NCBI GenBank assembly: GCA_017871115.1
Contig: JAFCIZ010000006.1
Coordinates: 1,364,001 to 1,428,000 of the forward strand
Direction of reading: 5' to 3'
Origin: Cunninghamella blakesleeana
Lineage: Eukaryota; Mucoromycota; Mucoromycetes; Mucorales; Cunninghamellaceae
Length of the DNA: 64,000 nucleotides
The position numbers and the translations under genes were made by a program. This document shows positions 11,127 to 24,010 of the stretch, piece after piece (the stretch's first letter is position 1; the number at the start of each line of letters is the position of its first letter). The notes beneath the pieces were generated by a model, which saw only the letters and a list, made by a program, of their open reading frames with translations, did no database searches and was not told the DNA's origin.

Positions 11127-13587
11127 CAATATTAATTAATCCTATATTCTTCTTATATCTGTACTATAATTTTAGCATCTTGAGGTTGCCATTCTGGATA
11201 AAGCTGAAGTAACCTTCTCTGCGCTTAATTGTATTCTTGAAAAAGAAAGATCTGTCTTGACAAATGAACTTAAAGTAAATATTGGTTAAAAATATTAATT
11301 ATAATAATAAATACAATGAATATATATTCTTAAAACTAATAAATTAAATGCTTATTTTTATTATTATTATTATTTTAATCGAATAGACTAATGAAATTTG
11401 CCAACAATATACAACAAACATTGATTCTAAAACAGATTATAATTCATTCAATAACTATTATAAAAAGTTACCATTCAGATCACCAGAACCATTACCCTAT
11501 ACCAATTATTATTTGGGAACATGTAGATGTAAGTGTGTATATTGATTTGAGGTTTATATATATTATATGGAATTTTTTGGGGGAGTGAATATGAAAATGG
11601 TTTTATTTATTAAATGATTCATTTTTATTTAGATATTCTTTTTGGAGGTTCATTAGAAGAGTATAGTATGGAATTCAATAGAAATGTACCATTAATAGTA
11701 ACAAGATGTATTGAAGCAGTGGATAGCATGGGATTACAAAAGGAAGGCATCTATCGTGTATCAGGGCGTCAAAGCAATATTGAAGCTTTAAAACATGCCT
11801 TTGAAGAAAATGAAGATATGATTATTGATAAAAAGTATGATGTATTTACTATTGCTACCGTACTGAAAATCTATTTAAGGGAATTAGAAGAACCTTTATT
11901 AAAAATTGATATGCAAAAAAGAGTACAATACTCTGGTAAGTTTTAAATTAAAATAATGATAATAATAAAGATAGTTGGTATAGGTGATATATATATGTGC
12001 ATGTGTGTATATGTGTGTATGTGTGTATGTGTGTATGTGTATAAGTGTGTATTTATAATTTATAGTTTTCTCACCCATTTTTTCTTTTTTTTTTTTTTTT
12101 ACAAAAAATTTATACCCAACATATATAAATAGAACTCAAAGATAAACAACGTCAATTATTATTTTTACAAACCATATTATCCGGATTACCAAAATCTCAT
12201 AGAGATACCCTTTATGTTGTTATTCGCCATTTATCAAAGTAAGTGGATAAATAAATAAAAAGATAATGAATTAATATAGTATTTATATATATATATATAT
12301 AAGGGTAATAGTTATTTATTAATCATTTTAACTTTGTTTTTATTTATGTTTTTATATAGTGTAAATGCAAATAGCACAGTAAATAAAATGAACTTGCAAA
12401 ATCTTAGTGTTATTTTTACACCAGCTATCTTTCATGATTTTAATCAAGCAGAAAATCCTGGAGAATGGCATGCAGATACTGTTTTTGAAGATTTAGTAAC
12501 CTATTATGAAGCACTCTTTCAACAAGCCGAAATTCAATCTCGTGGAGCAACAGGACCTCAGCCACCTATTAATACACAAGAGTATCAAAACAATAGTGGA
12601 GGTAGCTTATTACTCACAGCACCTATGGGGCCACCACCAGTTATTGCAAATGAGCCACCTACACCTACCGGAGCACGGTCAGCCTCTTTAGCAGCTCTAT
12701 CCAGATCAGGCTCTTTAAGACCTTCTCCCTCATTAAACCATCCTACACCATTAAATCAACAATATAATAATAATAATAATAACATTCAATATCAACAGCC
12801 ACAACCACAACAACATTATAATCAAGGTGTAGTAGAGAATGCATATCCATATCATCAACAGTATCACCAAACACCGCCATCATCAACGCCACGACAACCA
12901 CCACTTCCAAGTCATACACAGACGTACCAACCTTATTTATCACAATCTAAATATGAACAAGAAACTGTATCACCATCACCTTATTCTTCTTATACAACTA
13001 GTATACCAGATGTTCCCATCAACAAACTAACTATTAATACCGATACACCTCGATTTGAATTAACAGATGAAAGTGAAAAAATCATGGATGAAAGTAGCAT
13101 ACGATCACCTTTAACAGCAACAGATGAAGGATCTTTAATGCGAGGAGGAGGAAGTAATAGTAATTTAAAGAACATTGCACCACCAAGACAAGATTCATTA
13201 CGTACAACAGCAAAAGGAAATGGAGGAAATAATAATAATAGTAGTAATAATAATACTACAGCATCGTCATCATCAGTTATGAATCATTCAACAAATAGTA
13301 GTACATCTAGTCTAGCAGCAGCAGTGAATCAAGCAGCTACTCAAGCAGCCAATGTAACGTCTTTGCAATCACCAACATCTTCCTCCTCTTATGGTCACCA
13401 TCATCTCCCACCATCCTCAACTTCTTCTTCTACTACTAATTTAACTATTACGACCAATGCCATGTCAAGACATCAAGCTTCTCCTTCACCAACAGGATCA
13501 GGTCATCAACCTATTCTCATAGAATCTCAACATCATCATCATCTTCCTTCAAGTGCTCAAATTATATCAACTGAAAAACATATATAA
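9668..13587 (+). CDS. F-BAR / RhoGAP-domain protein (Rgd1-like)
   Basis: Nine exons (9668..9715, 9852..9946, 10118..10412, 10517..11041, 11176..11274, 11387..11528, 11633..11935, 12133..12238, 12360..13587) give 946 residues with all phases consistent. Residues about 18-370 look like an F-BAR coiled-coil region (DFVKKVFKWN, EEAYVASLSKL), interrupted by a Gln/His-rich insert at about 163-193. Residues about 402-560 form a RhoGAP domain with the arginine finger in EGIYRVSG (Arg443) and the KMNLQNLSVIF block. The C-terminal half is low complexity, rich in Ser, Thr, Asn, Gln and His. Such proteins bind curved plasma membrane and switch off Rho-type GTPases at growth sites. The family resembles yeast Rgd1; the target GTPase is inferred. 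The CAA/CAG-rich insert could vary in length between strains. Confidence 0.9.
11995..12053. repeat. GT/TATG-rich microsatellite in a RhoGAP intron
   Basis: Repeated gtgtgtat-type units lie between exons 7 and 8 of the F-BAR/RhoGAP gene. The tract is intronic and has no effect on the frame. Confidence 0.8.
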
Positions 13588-15424
13588 TAATAATAATCAT
13601 AATTAATATTCATAATTATCTATCCATCTATTTATCATTTATTCCACTTTTATTTAAAATAAATAAATGTATTTTTAAAAAAAGAACACTTGATGACTTT
13701 GGTTATGGATTAAAGTTTTTTTTTTTTGACATATGGTTTATTTAAAATAATAATCATAATAATCGAAATAATCATAGTAATCAAAATAATCAAAAATAAT
13801 CGATAATAATCAATAATAATCAATAATAATCATAGTAATAAAAATAATAATAGAAATTATTTCCAAAATACGTAAATATAAAATAAAAAAGGTTAATCAT
13901 AAAAAAAAAAAATTGAACTGAGCTTAAAGATTATTGGTTTTTTTTTTTAATTATCATATGGGTTAGCATTAACTGTGTTTCATGAGCAAATAAGCTTAAT
14001 ATTTAAATAAATATGTAGGTAAATGGTATGACCTATATATATGTAAATAGTTAATGTGCAAGTTATTTTTATAAAATAATAATAATTATTATAATTATAA
14101 TAATTATAATTGTTAACAATAGTAATAATAATAATAATAATAAAGAAAAAAACGTTTTTTAATAATCATAAATGTAAGTGAAAGATGATCAATATATTTT
14201 GATGATCAATTACTAAATTCAGTTTTAATTGTGTATATGTTTGTATGTATGTGTAATTTTTTTTTTTTTTTTTTTTGTGTACAAATCATCTTTATTTTTA
14301 AAAATAAATATAAATGAATGAATGAGTGAATGAATGAATGAATGAATGATTGATCATTTATTTATTTAATTTACCCCAAAATATATGACAATTAAGTACA
14401 TTTTTTAAGAATATATTAATTCCTTAATTATCCACTCACTCTTTTTTTTCTCTCTCTCTGTCTGGGCCACTCTTGATCACCCTTTTATTTTTATTTTTTT
14501 ACTTGACATTCAGGGGAAAAAAAAAAAAAGAAGGCTAAGGAAGAAAAAAAAAACCTTAACCAACTTAAAAAAACGAGGTAAAAGTGAATGGATGAATGGA
14601 TGGAAAAAGGTTGACAGAAATAATAATTCTATTTTAATAAATAATAAATAATGAAAAGGGTAAAGTATCCGAAAAATAAGAAATAAAAAAGATGAATACA
14701 CATGAGAATAAGCTTATTATGGTAAAATCTTTTTGTGTACCAATAAAGAAAATAATAAAAAGTATATACATAATAATCCTTTTCATACATAAAAACGAGT
14801 TCCATCTTTTTTTTTTTATATATCCGCGCTCCAAAAATTTAAAATAATTAAATAATGAAAATTAATAAATATCAATTAAAAAAAGAAAAAATCCCAAGAA
14901 TCATTGATGCTTTTATTGTTATAATTATTGCATTTATATTACTCTAAAAGTGATATTGTTATGATGATTAAATATACTTTTTTTATATTTAATTGATTAA
15001 AAACTATAAAAAAACCGTTTCACAAATAAAAAAAATAAAAAATAAAAAAGCTTAGATGATGAGTATATTTTTAATTTACTGTGTTACTTTCCTTAGAAAG
15101 CGTTAACGGGGCTTGCCCACCGCGTTTATCGGGGAGTCATAAAAAGGGGTTTGTGCGTGGTTATAAAAAAGAGGGGTAACGGCGTAAAAAAAAAAAAAAG
15201 ATATATATTTTGAGATTTAATTTTCTCTCTCTCACTCTCTCTTACTCTCTCTCTTTCTTTCCTTCTTTCTCTCTTTTTTTTCTTTGTATTTTTTCGCTTA
15301 TTACTTATTTATATATATATATATATAACACATACATCCATACTTTCATAAATACATACATACATTCACTCATCTATTACAACAACATAAATAAAAATAT
15401 ACATATATACACACAACAATATAA
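13588..15424. other. intergenic, 1.8 kb, repeat-rich
   Basis: This lies between two plus-strand genes. It contains the AATAATC repeat block described separately, a long T run at about 14258-14276, an (AATG)n tract at about 14313-14348, and a less AT-rich patch at 15095-15185 that may belong to the promoter of the PH-domain gene. A CT-rich stretch (15222-15285) precedes that gene. No coding region is supported. Confidence 0.5.
13746..13855. repeat. degenerate AATAATC tandem block
   Basis: About 110 bp are built from imperfect 8-12 bp units of the type aataatcaataataatca. The block lies 160 bp after the stop codon of the RhoGAP gene. It is probably simple-sequence expansion. Confidence 0.75.
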
Positions 15425-16819
15425 ATGAAAGAACAACCTACTTTACAAGGATGGTTAATGAAACAAAAACACGGTTTATGTAAATCTTGGTCAAAACGAT
15501 ATTTTGTACTAAGTGGAAAACAATTATATTATTATCGACAAGAGGTGAGTGAGTGTAAATAATAATACTAATAGCAATAAAAGAAAAAATCGAATAGAAA
15601 ACAATAGAAAAATAAAATAAATATATATAAAAACTAATAATCACACAATATTTACCTCTCTCTCTCTCTCACTTTTTCTATTTAGTTTGATACTACACCA
15701 CAAAACATCATTGAATTGGATTATTATAGTATATCCACCACTAAAAAACATATGAAACGACAATGTACCTTTGTATTAGCAGCCGATGAACATCGTATGT
15801 TACCCGATTATTATTTACAAGCTGATTCTGAAGAACAATTAGAAGCATGGCTATATCATTTAAAACAACATATGACAACTGGAAGTGTATTGGATAAGTG
15901 GTTGGAAAAAATCACTTCACAAGACGACATGTCATCATCATCATCACCAACTTCTACTTCTTTGTCACAACACCATCATCACCATCATCCCCATCATCAT
16001 CATCCTCATTTACAAGAAGTACAACATACTTTACGTACTCATCGATCCGTCGAATCCATTTGTTCTCTTCCTATTATGGCTCATCGTGCTTCTTTTACAA
16101 ACGATCGACGCCCCTCTTATCAATCCACCCATAGTAATACGAGTTCAACTAGTCATACTAGTACTTCCTCTACTTCTCACCCATTAAAAAACCACAAGCT
16201 TTTTTCTACCCGTCTGTTTACTACAACAAAAAATAAAAATAATAATAACGATAATAATAATAATCAATTAACGGCCCCTAGTAATATGGATGTGGCTACA
16301 ATATCAACGCCTTCTTTATCCATTTTAGCTACTACTACCACCTCTTCCTCTTCCTCTTCAGTTTCAACGACTCTAAATTCATTTGATTTGGATTTTAATG
16401 ATCACTCTTCTACTACAACTACGAAAAAGAAGAAGGAAAAAAATAAAATAAACAGAAGAATTAGCTTTCACCTAGATCATTTTAAACACCATAAAACTTC
16501 CATTGATTCGGATACGTTATTAATGGAGCAACAAATAAAACAAAAACAACAACAACAAAAAGACCTATACTATACTACTACAACCCCTACCTCTTCTTCT
16601 TTTGATTCTTCTTCATCTTCATCTAATTCTTCAAATACTTCTTTTAATAATAATAATCACTCCCTTCTTGTTACACCTATTATTCATCCAAGCGAGTATA
16701 ATCATGATGATGATCCTGAAGAACGTTACAAGTTACGCCAGCAACAACTCCAACAACAACAACAACAACAACAAAACGAATTAAATAACGTTTTATCTCA
16801 TCCTCTTTCATCAAACTAA
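15425..16819 (+). CDS. PH-domain protein
   Basis: Two exons (15425..15544, 15686..16819) give 417 residues. Residues about 7-108 form a pleckstrin-homology domain: LQGWLMKQ at the start, WSKRYFVLSG for strands 2-3, and the invariant C-terminal-helix Trp in EEQLEAWLYHL. PH domains bind phosphoinositides or proteins and place their hosts at membranes. The remaining 300 residues are low complexity, with His-rich, Asn-rich, Ser/Thr-rich and a Gln-rich segment near the end. There is a basic patch (KKKKEKNKINRR) in the middle. No second domain is recognised, so the function beyond membrane or phosphoinositide binding is unknown. The intron is phase 0 with a GTGAGT donor and TTTAG acceptor. Confidence 0.88.
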
Positions 16820-17276
16820 TTTATTTATTTTATTTATTTTTTTTAAAAAAAAAAAAAAAAAGTTGACTAATAATACAGCTATTATTATCATTATTATTAT
16901 TATTATTATTATTATTTTACATTTATGGATATATCTAATTGTTATTTTTAATCATCCATTTTCCCTTTATGCTGTGAATATTCTCTCTTATTTATTTATT
17001 TATTTATTTTTTATATATCCATCTCTTTTATATTATCCCTAATATATGCTTTTTTCCTTCATAAAACTCCTATTCCTTTTTCTCCCTTACCCATTTACAA
17101 GTTTTTAAAAGTTTTTTTTTATTATTCTATTACTATTATTACTAGATTACTATAATTGTATATCCCTTTATTTTATATATATATAGTTATATATATCCAA
17201 AATTCTTTATTCCCCCTCCCTCCTCCCTTTTGTTATTTTATTATTGTCAGTATTATCATTCTTCTAATATTACTAT

Positions 17277-17321
<45 letters not shown>

Positions 17322-17640
17322 GTATTCCTTTTTTTTTTTTAATATTCAATGTGATAAAAATAAAAATTGCCTTATTTTTTTTTTTAAAAAAAAAAAACAA
17401 ATTATTCAATTGACTCTTTTTATTATAATGAATATAATTCTATAAAGTGATGATGATGAAATATAATAATTATAAAAGCGAATTCTAAAAATAAAAGATA
17501 TTTTTGATGATTATATCTATTAACTAATATCTAATTGTCATATTATACATAGTTTAATTTAATTGATTGTTGTTGCTTTTGTTGATAATAACAATAAATA
17601 AATAAAAAAGATAATATTATATGTATTTGAATGGTAATTT
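16820..17640. other. convergent 3' intergenic region
   Basis: This lies between the PH-domain gene (+) and COX11 (-). It contains (TTA)n at about 16889-16915, (TTTA)n at about 16990-17010 and an (ACT)n tract at about 17272-17320. No gene is visible. Confidence 0.5.
17268..17320. repeat. (ACT)n trinucleotide microsatellite
   Basis: An almost uninterrupted run of about 16 TAC/ACT units lies in the noncoding region between two convergent genes. Confidence 0.9.
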
Positions 17641-18471
17641 TTATTTCTCTTGTTGCTGTGATGGTGGTGATACTGGAAGAGAAGGTGTAACAGGAGCCAG
17701 ATGAGGAGCATGTTTTGCATTAAAGAGTGTATAACCCAATGTAATGGTTGTAACATCTTTCATATAGGGATCATTAACAAAATCAGGATCAATAAAAAAG
17801 AAAACTGGCATATCAACATCTTCTCCAGGACTTAGACGTTGTTCTTCAAAACAAAAACATTGGATTTTATTAAAATAAGGTCCAGCACGATAAGGTGTAA
17901 CATTATAAGTAGCAATCCCAACCACATCTTCTTTTTTAGCATTGGATTTCGCTTTATAAAATGTTAAAGCAGTCTCCCCTGGTACTACATATAATTCTCT
18001 AACTTCAGGCTTAAATGTCCATGGTAATGCATCCGATGTATTACTTTCAAACGTGATACGAATTCTTCGTAAATTACTATTATCATTTGCTGAAAGAGGT
18101 GTTAATCGATCAGGTGTAAATTTGGTTTTATCTGTTTGGACTGCTCCACTATACCCTGTACTGGCACAAAATAAACGATATAAAGGCACCGCCGCATACG
18201 ATAATCCTAACATACCAATAAATAATGCTGCTGTATACATTCCTGCTGATACATTACTATTGTCCTTTTTAGTATTGGTGTTTTTTTGATGAATCATACG
18301 TCGACATGACAATAAGGCTGTTGTTGTTGTTGTTATTGGTTTATTATTATTATTATGTATAAATAAATTGTTAATTAAACGATTCTTACTATTATATAAA
18401 TGAGATTTACTATATATAATATTAGTATTGGATCGTTTTAGTGGTAAAGATATACTACGTAGATAATTCAT
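17641..18471 (-). CDS. COX11: cytochrome c oxidase assembly protein Cox11
   Basis: One intron-free frame of 276 residues starts at the ATG at 18471; the frame is open four codons further but without an ATG. Residues 1-60 are basic and Ser/Asn-rich, fitting a mitochondrial presequence. A single membrane helix spans about 78-97 (MYTAALFIGMLGLSYAAVPL). It is followed by the conserved LYRLFCASTGYSG (Cys102) and the copper-binding CFCF motif (Cys205, Cys207) in an immunoglobulin-like domain. Cox11 sits in the inner mitochondrial membrane facing the intermembrane space and delivers copper to the CuB site of Cox1. The residues required for copper transfer are all present. It is the only intron-free conserved gene in the window apart from the transposon frame. 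Confidence 0.96.
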   Translation of the reverse strand: MNYLRSISLPLKRSNTNIIYSKSHLYNSKNRLINNLFIHNNNNKPITTTTTALLSCRRMIHQKNTNTKKDNSNVSAGMYTAALFIGMLGLSYAAVPLYRLFCASTGYSGAVQTDKTKFTPDRLTPLSANDNSNLRRIRITFESNTSDALPWTFKPEVRELYVVPGETALTFYKAKSNAKKEDVVGIATYNVTPYRAGPYFNKIQCFCFEEQRLSPGEDVDMPVFFFIDPDFVNDPYMKDVTTITLGYTLFNAKHAPHLAPVTPSLPVSPPSQQQEK

Positions 18472-19741
18472 GGCTAGATACAAAAAAAATCGTTTATGTT
18501 GCCAAAAAAAAAAAGCGAGAGAGAAGGAAAAAAAAATAACAGGGCTAAAAACAATGAAATTGTTTAAAAAATCGGAATTTCAATTCGTTCCATTTTTATA
18601 AAAATTAACTTTTTTGGTTCAATTTTTTTATTCACTTTTCTTTTTATTTTATAAATGCTATCCTTTTTTATAAACCTTAATAATAAAAATTTTAATGAAA
18701 ATATCAAACAACGAAAAGTATCCTATTACATTAATGGAATATTTGTTTATTCCAGCAAGTTAATTCTTTGTAAACAGTAAAGCTATCATTATTATTATTA
18801 TTATTGCTTGTATAATTATATTATATTCACATTTTGATAGTAACGTTTGATAATGTTCATTAATGTCTCTCATCTAATATAATATAAACAGTACTCTATC
18901 TATGTTCATTACTATATAAATTACAAAATATATACATATATATAATTATATTAAAAATCTAGTCCTCATCTACCTTGAATAAAAACGTAAAGTAAAATAA
19001 AATTTAGGCAAAATGTTTACAACGTATATAATTTATAGTTAAAATAATCAATTTGGCAATTGCAGTTTTTTTTTAAAAAAAAGTATTCAATCGTTGGATT
19101 CTCTCCCCAACAATCATTACTATACCTTTCTAAATTTTAGTATCTCACGGCCCTGATCCATAAACTAAAATGAAAATATCAACATAATCATATTATACTA
19201 TCAACTCAAAAATAAACAGGTAAAAATTTTTTATAACTGAAACATCCTTGTTTATCACAATTAGTCGAATTTGAAAATAGAACAATTACCCAATTTATAT
19301 ATTAAATACAATGTACAATCTACCAATTTGACGAAATCTTTTAAAATTGAAAGCATCATCGTCTTATATTTATGAAATAGGGAGTATATTATGTAACATG
19401 TATTTATTTAATAATATGAGTATTAGTAGGAAAAAAAAAAAAGAATGTCAATATTTGAATAAGTACTTGGTAGTGTACCTTTGGAGTTTTTATTATAGGT
19501 ACAACTTGTGAAATAGAGTGATATAATTGGTTAGAATGGTATGCTGCATGAATTTTTTTTAGAGCATATACATATTTTTTCATCCATCTATTGTTTAACA
19601 TATATAAACTTGAAAATAAAAAATATTTAGTATGAAAATAAGCATAACTTAGAAATTACTATATAATAAAATACATGGCTGTGAATTACGGTATTGGCAA
19701 ACATATATTCTCTTTTTTATTGGATATTATCATGCTAAATA
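18472..19741. other. intergenic, 1.27 kb
   Basis: This lies upstream of COX11 (-) and of the Hsp70 pseudogene (+). I searched it for the missing ATPase part of the Hsp70 copy and saw nothing convincing. Otherwise it is AT-rich noncoding DNA. Confidence 0.45.
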
Positions 19742-21024
19742 AATAGTGTTACACTACCAATTGACGATGGTATTTTAGAAGTGAAAGCAGCTGCTGGAGG
19801 TACCTACTTAGGTGGTGAAGGCTATGATCAACATCTTGTAGCTCATTTTATTGATGAATTTAAACAAAAACTTAAAAAAAAAAATTTCTCTAACAATTCT
19901 TGTGCTCTACGCCGTCTTCATACAGCTTGTGAACGTGCTAAACAAGCTCTTTTCTCTTCAGTTCAAATAACTTTGGAAATTGATTCATTATTTGAAGGTA
20001 TTGGTTATTATACTTCCTTAACCCGTGCAATATTTGAAGAATTAAACCAAGACTTATTTAGAGCAACTTTGGATCCTATTGAAAAACTATAAAAGGATGC
20101 TAAAATGGATAAATCACAAGTAGATGATATTGTTTCAGTTGGTGGTAGTACTCGAATTCCTAAAATTCAAAAACTGGTCTCTAATTTCTTTAATGGAAAA
20201 GGATTAAATATATCTATTCATTCCAATGAAGCTGGAGCTTATGGTGCTGCTGTCCATGCTGCCATTTTAACTGAGGATACTTCTGAATAGACTAATTTAT
20301 TATAATTATTGGATGTAACACCTCTATCTTTAGGGATTGAGACAACTGGTGATATGATGTCTACTTTGATTCGATATAATACAGTAATACCAACTAATAA
20401 ATCAGAAATATTTTCAACTTATTCGGGTAATCAACCTGGTGTATTAATTCAAGTCTATTAAGAAGAACGTACAAGAACAAAAGATAATGTTTTATTAGGT
20501 AAATTGAATTAACGGGAAATTCATCATCTCCTCGTGGCGTACTTCAAGTGGAAGTGACATTCGATGTAGACGAAGACGAGATTTTGAAAGTAAATTCTTT
20601 GAATAAAACAACAGGAAAATCAAATAAGATTACTATTACGAATGATAAAGGAAGTCTTTCAAAAGAAGAGAATGAACGGATGGTTAATGAAGCAGAAATA
20701 ACCAAAATAGATGATGAAGAAGCGGTTCAACGTATTCAAGCTAGAAATAATTTGGAAACTTATACTTATCAGCTTCGTAATAATTTACAAGAACATGGTG
20801 ATAAATTAAATAATGATGAAGATAAATAAAAAGTAACAAATATAATTGATGATATAATTCAGTGACTAGACATCTCCCAACATGCTTCCAAAGAGGAATA
20901 TGAATTAAGGAAAAAGAAATTGGAAGATGTAGTGGATCCCATTATGGTGAAATTTTACCAACGAGGTGATGCAAACATATATAATATGAATCGTGATGAA
21001 CCTTCTGTTGAAAAATTGTATTAA
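19742..21024 (+). pseudogene. decayed, 5'-truncated cytosolic Hsp70 (Ssa-type) pseudogene
   Basis: Translation matches Hsp70 from the middle of the ATPase domain ([22 protein letters not shown]), through [55 protein letters not shown] and [14 protein letters not shown], to the C-terminal lid (ASKEEYELRKKKLEDVVDPIM). It ends where normal genes end with EEVD, but here reads VEKLY. The first roughly 190 codons of an Hsp70 are absent. In-frame stops occur at about 20090, 20288, 20459 and 20827, among others, and one base is missing near 20506, where a normal gene would read KFELTG. There are no introns in the copy. It cannot make a working chaperone. It could derive from a truncated retrocopy or from decay of a duplicate; I cannot tell which. 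Confidence 0.92.
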
Positions 21025-22068
21025 AATAATAATAATAATAATAATAGAATACATCTGTATATTTTATCCTTTATATATATTTATAATTTATAATTAGTGT
21101 ATTATTTATATCTTTATTTAACAAGTAGTCTTATGCATTATTCCATTATTATTTTGGATACAATTATCATTTATTTTAACTAAATATCTTGTTCATCTGC
21201 TTCTATTTCATTCTTTATTTTAAAATTAAAAAAAAAAAATTATTAAGTTGATAAAGTATTCACCAATATATTAAGGTTAATAATAATTAAAAAAAAAAAA
21301 ATCAACTACCAATAGCTTTGTATTACCTTTTTTAAAAAAATTTTTTTTTATCTTTTAAGAGTTTTATTATCCGCACCCTATATACTATTAGATTTTTTTG
21401 AACTACACGAAAGGAAATTCACTCATTATATATATACACGTTTATATATATTCAAACAAATAATACTGAAGGTTACGTATTTTTTTTACGGAAAATATTA
21501 TTTTTACCATTTTATATTTATTCTTTATTTTTTCAATATGATTTTTTAATGATGTAAATAAAAAATGAAAGAATTGAAAAGAATAAAGAAATATAATCAA
21601 ATTATTATATTTAATATATATATATATATATATATATTACGAATATATGAAAAAAAATCAATAAAAAAAAGTACAGGCACTACAAAATAACCACTTTTAA
21701 AATTCGAATCACCTTGTTCTCATTCATGTTTTATTTAAATAGTGTTAATAGTAAAAAAAAAAAAAATAAGCATTTCTTGTCCTATATTTTTTAAAAATAA
21801 AAAAATATTATATTTTTAAGAAATCCCAAAAATCATGTGCATTTTTTTTAAATGACATATATTTTTTTTCTCGATTTGATTAAATTTTAAAAAAAATGTG
21901 GGGAAGCCTGCGGGGTTTTATTTTAGTATTTGCATATAAAAAAAAAAATTACTCCCACACCTTTTTTTCTTTCACTTTCACTTTTATTATTATTACCTTG
22001 TATTATTTTATTTTATTTCTTTCTTTCCCTTTCCTCCCTTTTATATATATATTTAAACCATTTTTATT
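21025..22068. other. intergenic, 1.0 kb
   Basis: This AT-rich region lies between the Hsp70 pseudogene and the P450 gene. It has an (AT)n tract at about 21616-21638 and poly(A)/poly(T) blocks. A pyrimidine-rich stretch (21960-22040) directly precedes the P450 start and is probably its promoter or leader. Confidence 0.5.
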
Positions 22069-24010
22069 ATGGACAAAGATTTAGTTATATCATTATTACA
22101 AACTGCAAAAGGTTTAATGAAATCGCCAGCGGGTAGAAAACAGTTGTTGAATCTTATAACTACTCAAGGATCTTTACTTGTAAAAACGCCAGCTTTTAAA
22201 CGTGCCGTGGTTCGATTCTTATTGAAATTAACTTTGATTTATATTGTTAGCAAATATTTTGTTTATCGTTTATTCCTTCACCCTGCAAATAAATTACCTG
22301 GTCCTCCTCCCGATTTATTTGCTCCTTTCCTTGGAAATATTAGACAAATCTTATCCACAGACGTAATACTCTCATTCTATTTTTTAAATAATAATAATAA
22401 TAATAATAATAACCTTTTATAAATATACTTTTTTTTAATATTACCATTATATTTAAATAGGCTGGTGTGATTCATCGTCAATGGGCAAATAAATATGGAC
22501 GAGTTTTTAGATATTTTGCTGGTGGAAATCATCCAAGAATTTTAATCACAGAACATGAATTAGTGAAACAAGTTTTGACAACTGAAGAGTTTGAATTTAT
22601 TAAACCACCAGAAACCAAACAATTTTTATCTCTTTTCCTTGGTGATGGTATATTAGTAACAGAAGGTAATATACACCGGTACCAACGAAAAATGTTAAAT
22701 CCAGCCTTTGGTCTTAGTGCATTACGTGAAATGGTACCTTCTATGGTTTTACCTACTCTTCAATTAAAAGAGTTATGGCAACAAAAGTGCTCTTCGTCTC
22801 GACCTGTAGAAATCATTGTATCAAAAGATTTAGGATTGCTAACATTGGATATTATTAATTCAAGTGGATTTGGTATTCAAACCAATTGTGTCAAAGATCC
22901 TTATTCTTCTCCTCTTAGTCGTGCTTACATGGATTTATTAGCCGGTGATGATCCAATAGCTTCCATGATAGCAATGATGTTTCCTTGGGTACATAAAATA
23001 CCGGTGAAACGTGCAATACAAGTAAAGAAAGATATGGCTTTATTAAAAGAAGAAGCTGGCCGTATGGTGAAAGAAGCTGCTCAACGATCCGATTTACATG
23101 AAAAAAAAGATTTATTGGCTTTAATGATGCGTCAAGTGGATGATGAAACAGGGAAAATGCTGACTCCAAAGGAATTACAAGATCAATGTCTTACTTTTTT
23201 GGCTGCAGGTAATGAAATAAAAATAAGAATAAAAATAATATATTTCTATAAATAAAAATAAATAGATGTTGGAATATATATATATAATTATTCATTTTTA
23301 TTTATTTATATTAAAAAAAAAAGGTCATGAAACAACCAGTACAAGTCTCTCTTGGACCCTTCATACATTGGCTCACCATCAAGAAATTCAAGATGAATTA
23401 AGAAAAGAAGTACAATCATTATTTGGTGGCGATATGAATGACTATCCCACTTATGAACAAATCAATCAATTACATTTGCTTAATAATGTATGTAAAGAGT
23501 CAATGAGATATACTCCACCTGTGCCTTTTACTAATCGTATCTCGACAAAAGAATTTGAATTCCATGGTAAAAAATTCCCTCAAGGAACACGTGTGGTATT
23601 GGCACCTATTGTTTCTCATTTCGATAAAGAGCTCTGGGGTGATGATGCTGATGCATTTATTCCATCAAGATGGGATCATGCTCCAGCAAACAGTATTAGT
23701 CCTTATATATATATGCCTTTCTTAAATGGTGCTAGACAATGTATAGGTATGTATATAATATATACATGTTTGAAAAAAAAAAAAAAATTAAATAGTATTT
23801 TATATATTTCTTTTACTCATTTTTTATCATTTTATTTTATTTTTTATATAATTAGGATATCGATTTGCTATTTTAGAATTCAAGATTGCATTAGCTATTT
23901 TGATCAGTAATTTTAAATTCACACCTAAACCTGGATTCAAAGTTCGTAAAGGTATTCAAATCACTCTAAGACCTTTACCCAATATGACATTAATGGTTGA
24001 AAAAGTGTAA
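22069..24010 (+). CDS. cytochrome P450 monooxygenase
   Basis: Four exons (22069..22362, 22461..23208, 23324..23746, 23856..24010) give 539 residues. A hydrophobic segment at about residues 47-65 (FLLKLTLIYIVSKYFVY) anchors it to the ER and is followed by the Pro-rich hinge KLPGPPPD. The oxygen-binding I-helix motif AGHETTS lies at about 347-353, the ExxR motif ESMR at 406-409, and the heme loop PFLNGARQCIG, with the iron-ligand Cys487, near the C-terminus. Every catalytic hallmark is present, so it is likely active with an NADPH-P450 reductase. The overall look is of the CYP4/CYP52-like microsomal clan, but I cannot assign the CYP family or substrate. The phase-1 introns split the I-helix and heme-loop glycine codons. 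Confidence 0.94.

Noticed and set aside
12743..12943. Minus-strand frame of Val/Ala/Tyr repeats overlapping the RhoGAP gene.
   Set aside because: It is an antisense reading of the CAA/AAT-rich exon of a well supported gene.
15885..16187. Two overlapping plus-strand frames rich in His/Ile/Ser within the PH-domain gene.
   Set aside because: They are alternate-frame shadows of the low-complexity coding region. The PH-domain frame is continuous and supported.
18472..18483. Extension of COX11 by four codons to 18483.
   Set aside because: That codon is TTG on the minus strand. The first ATG is at 18471 and leads directly into the presequence.
19742..21024. Stop-codon reassignment to explain the Hsp70 frame.
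   Set aside because: All other genes here use TAA, TAG and TGA as real stops. The copy also has a frameshift and lacks its first third, so it is a pseudogene.
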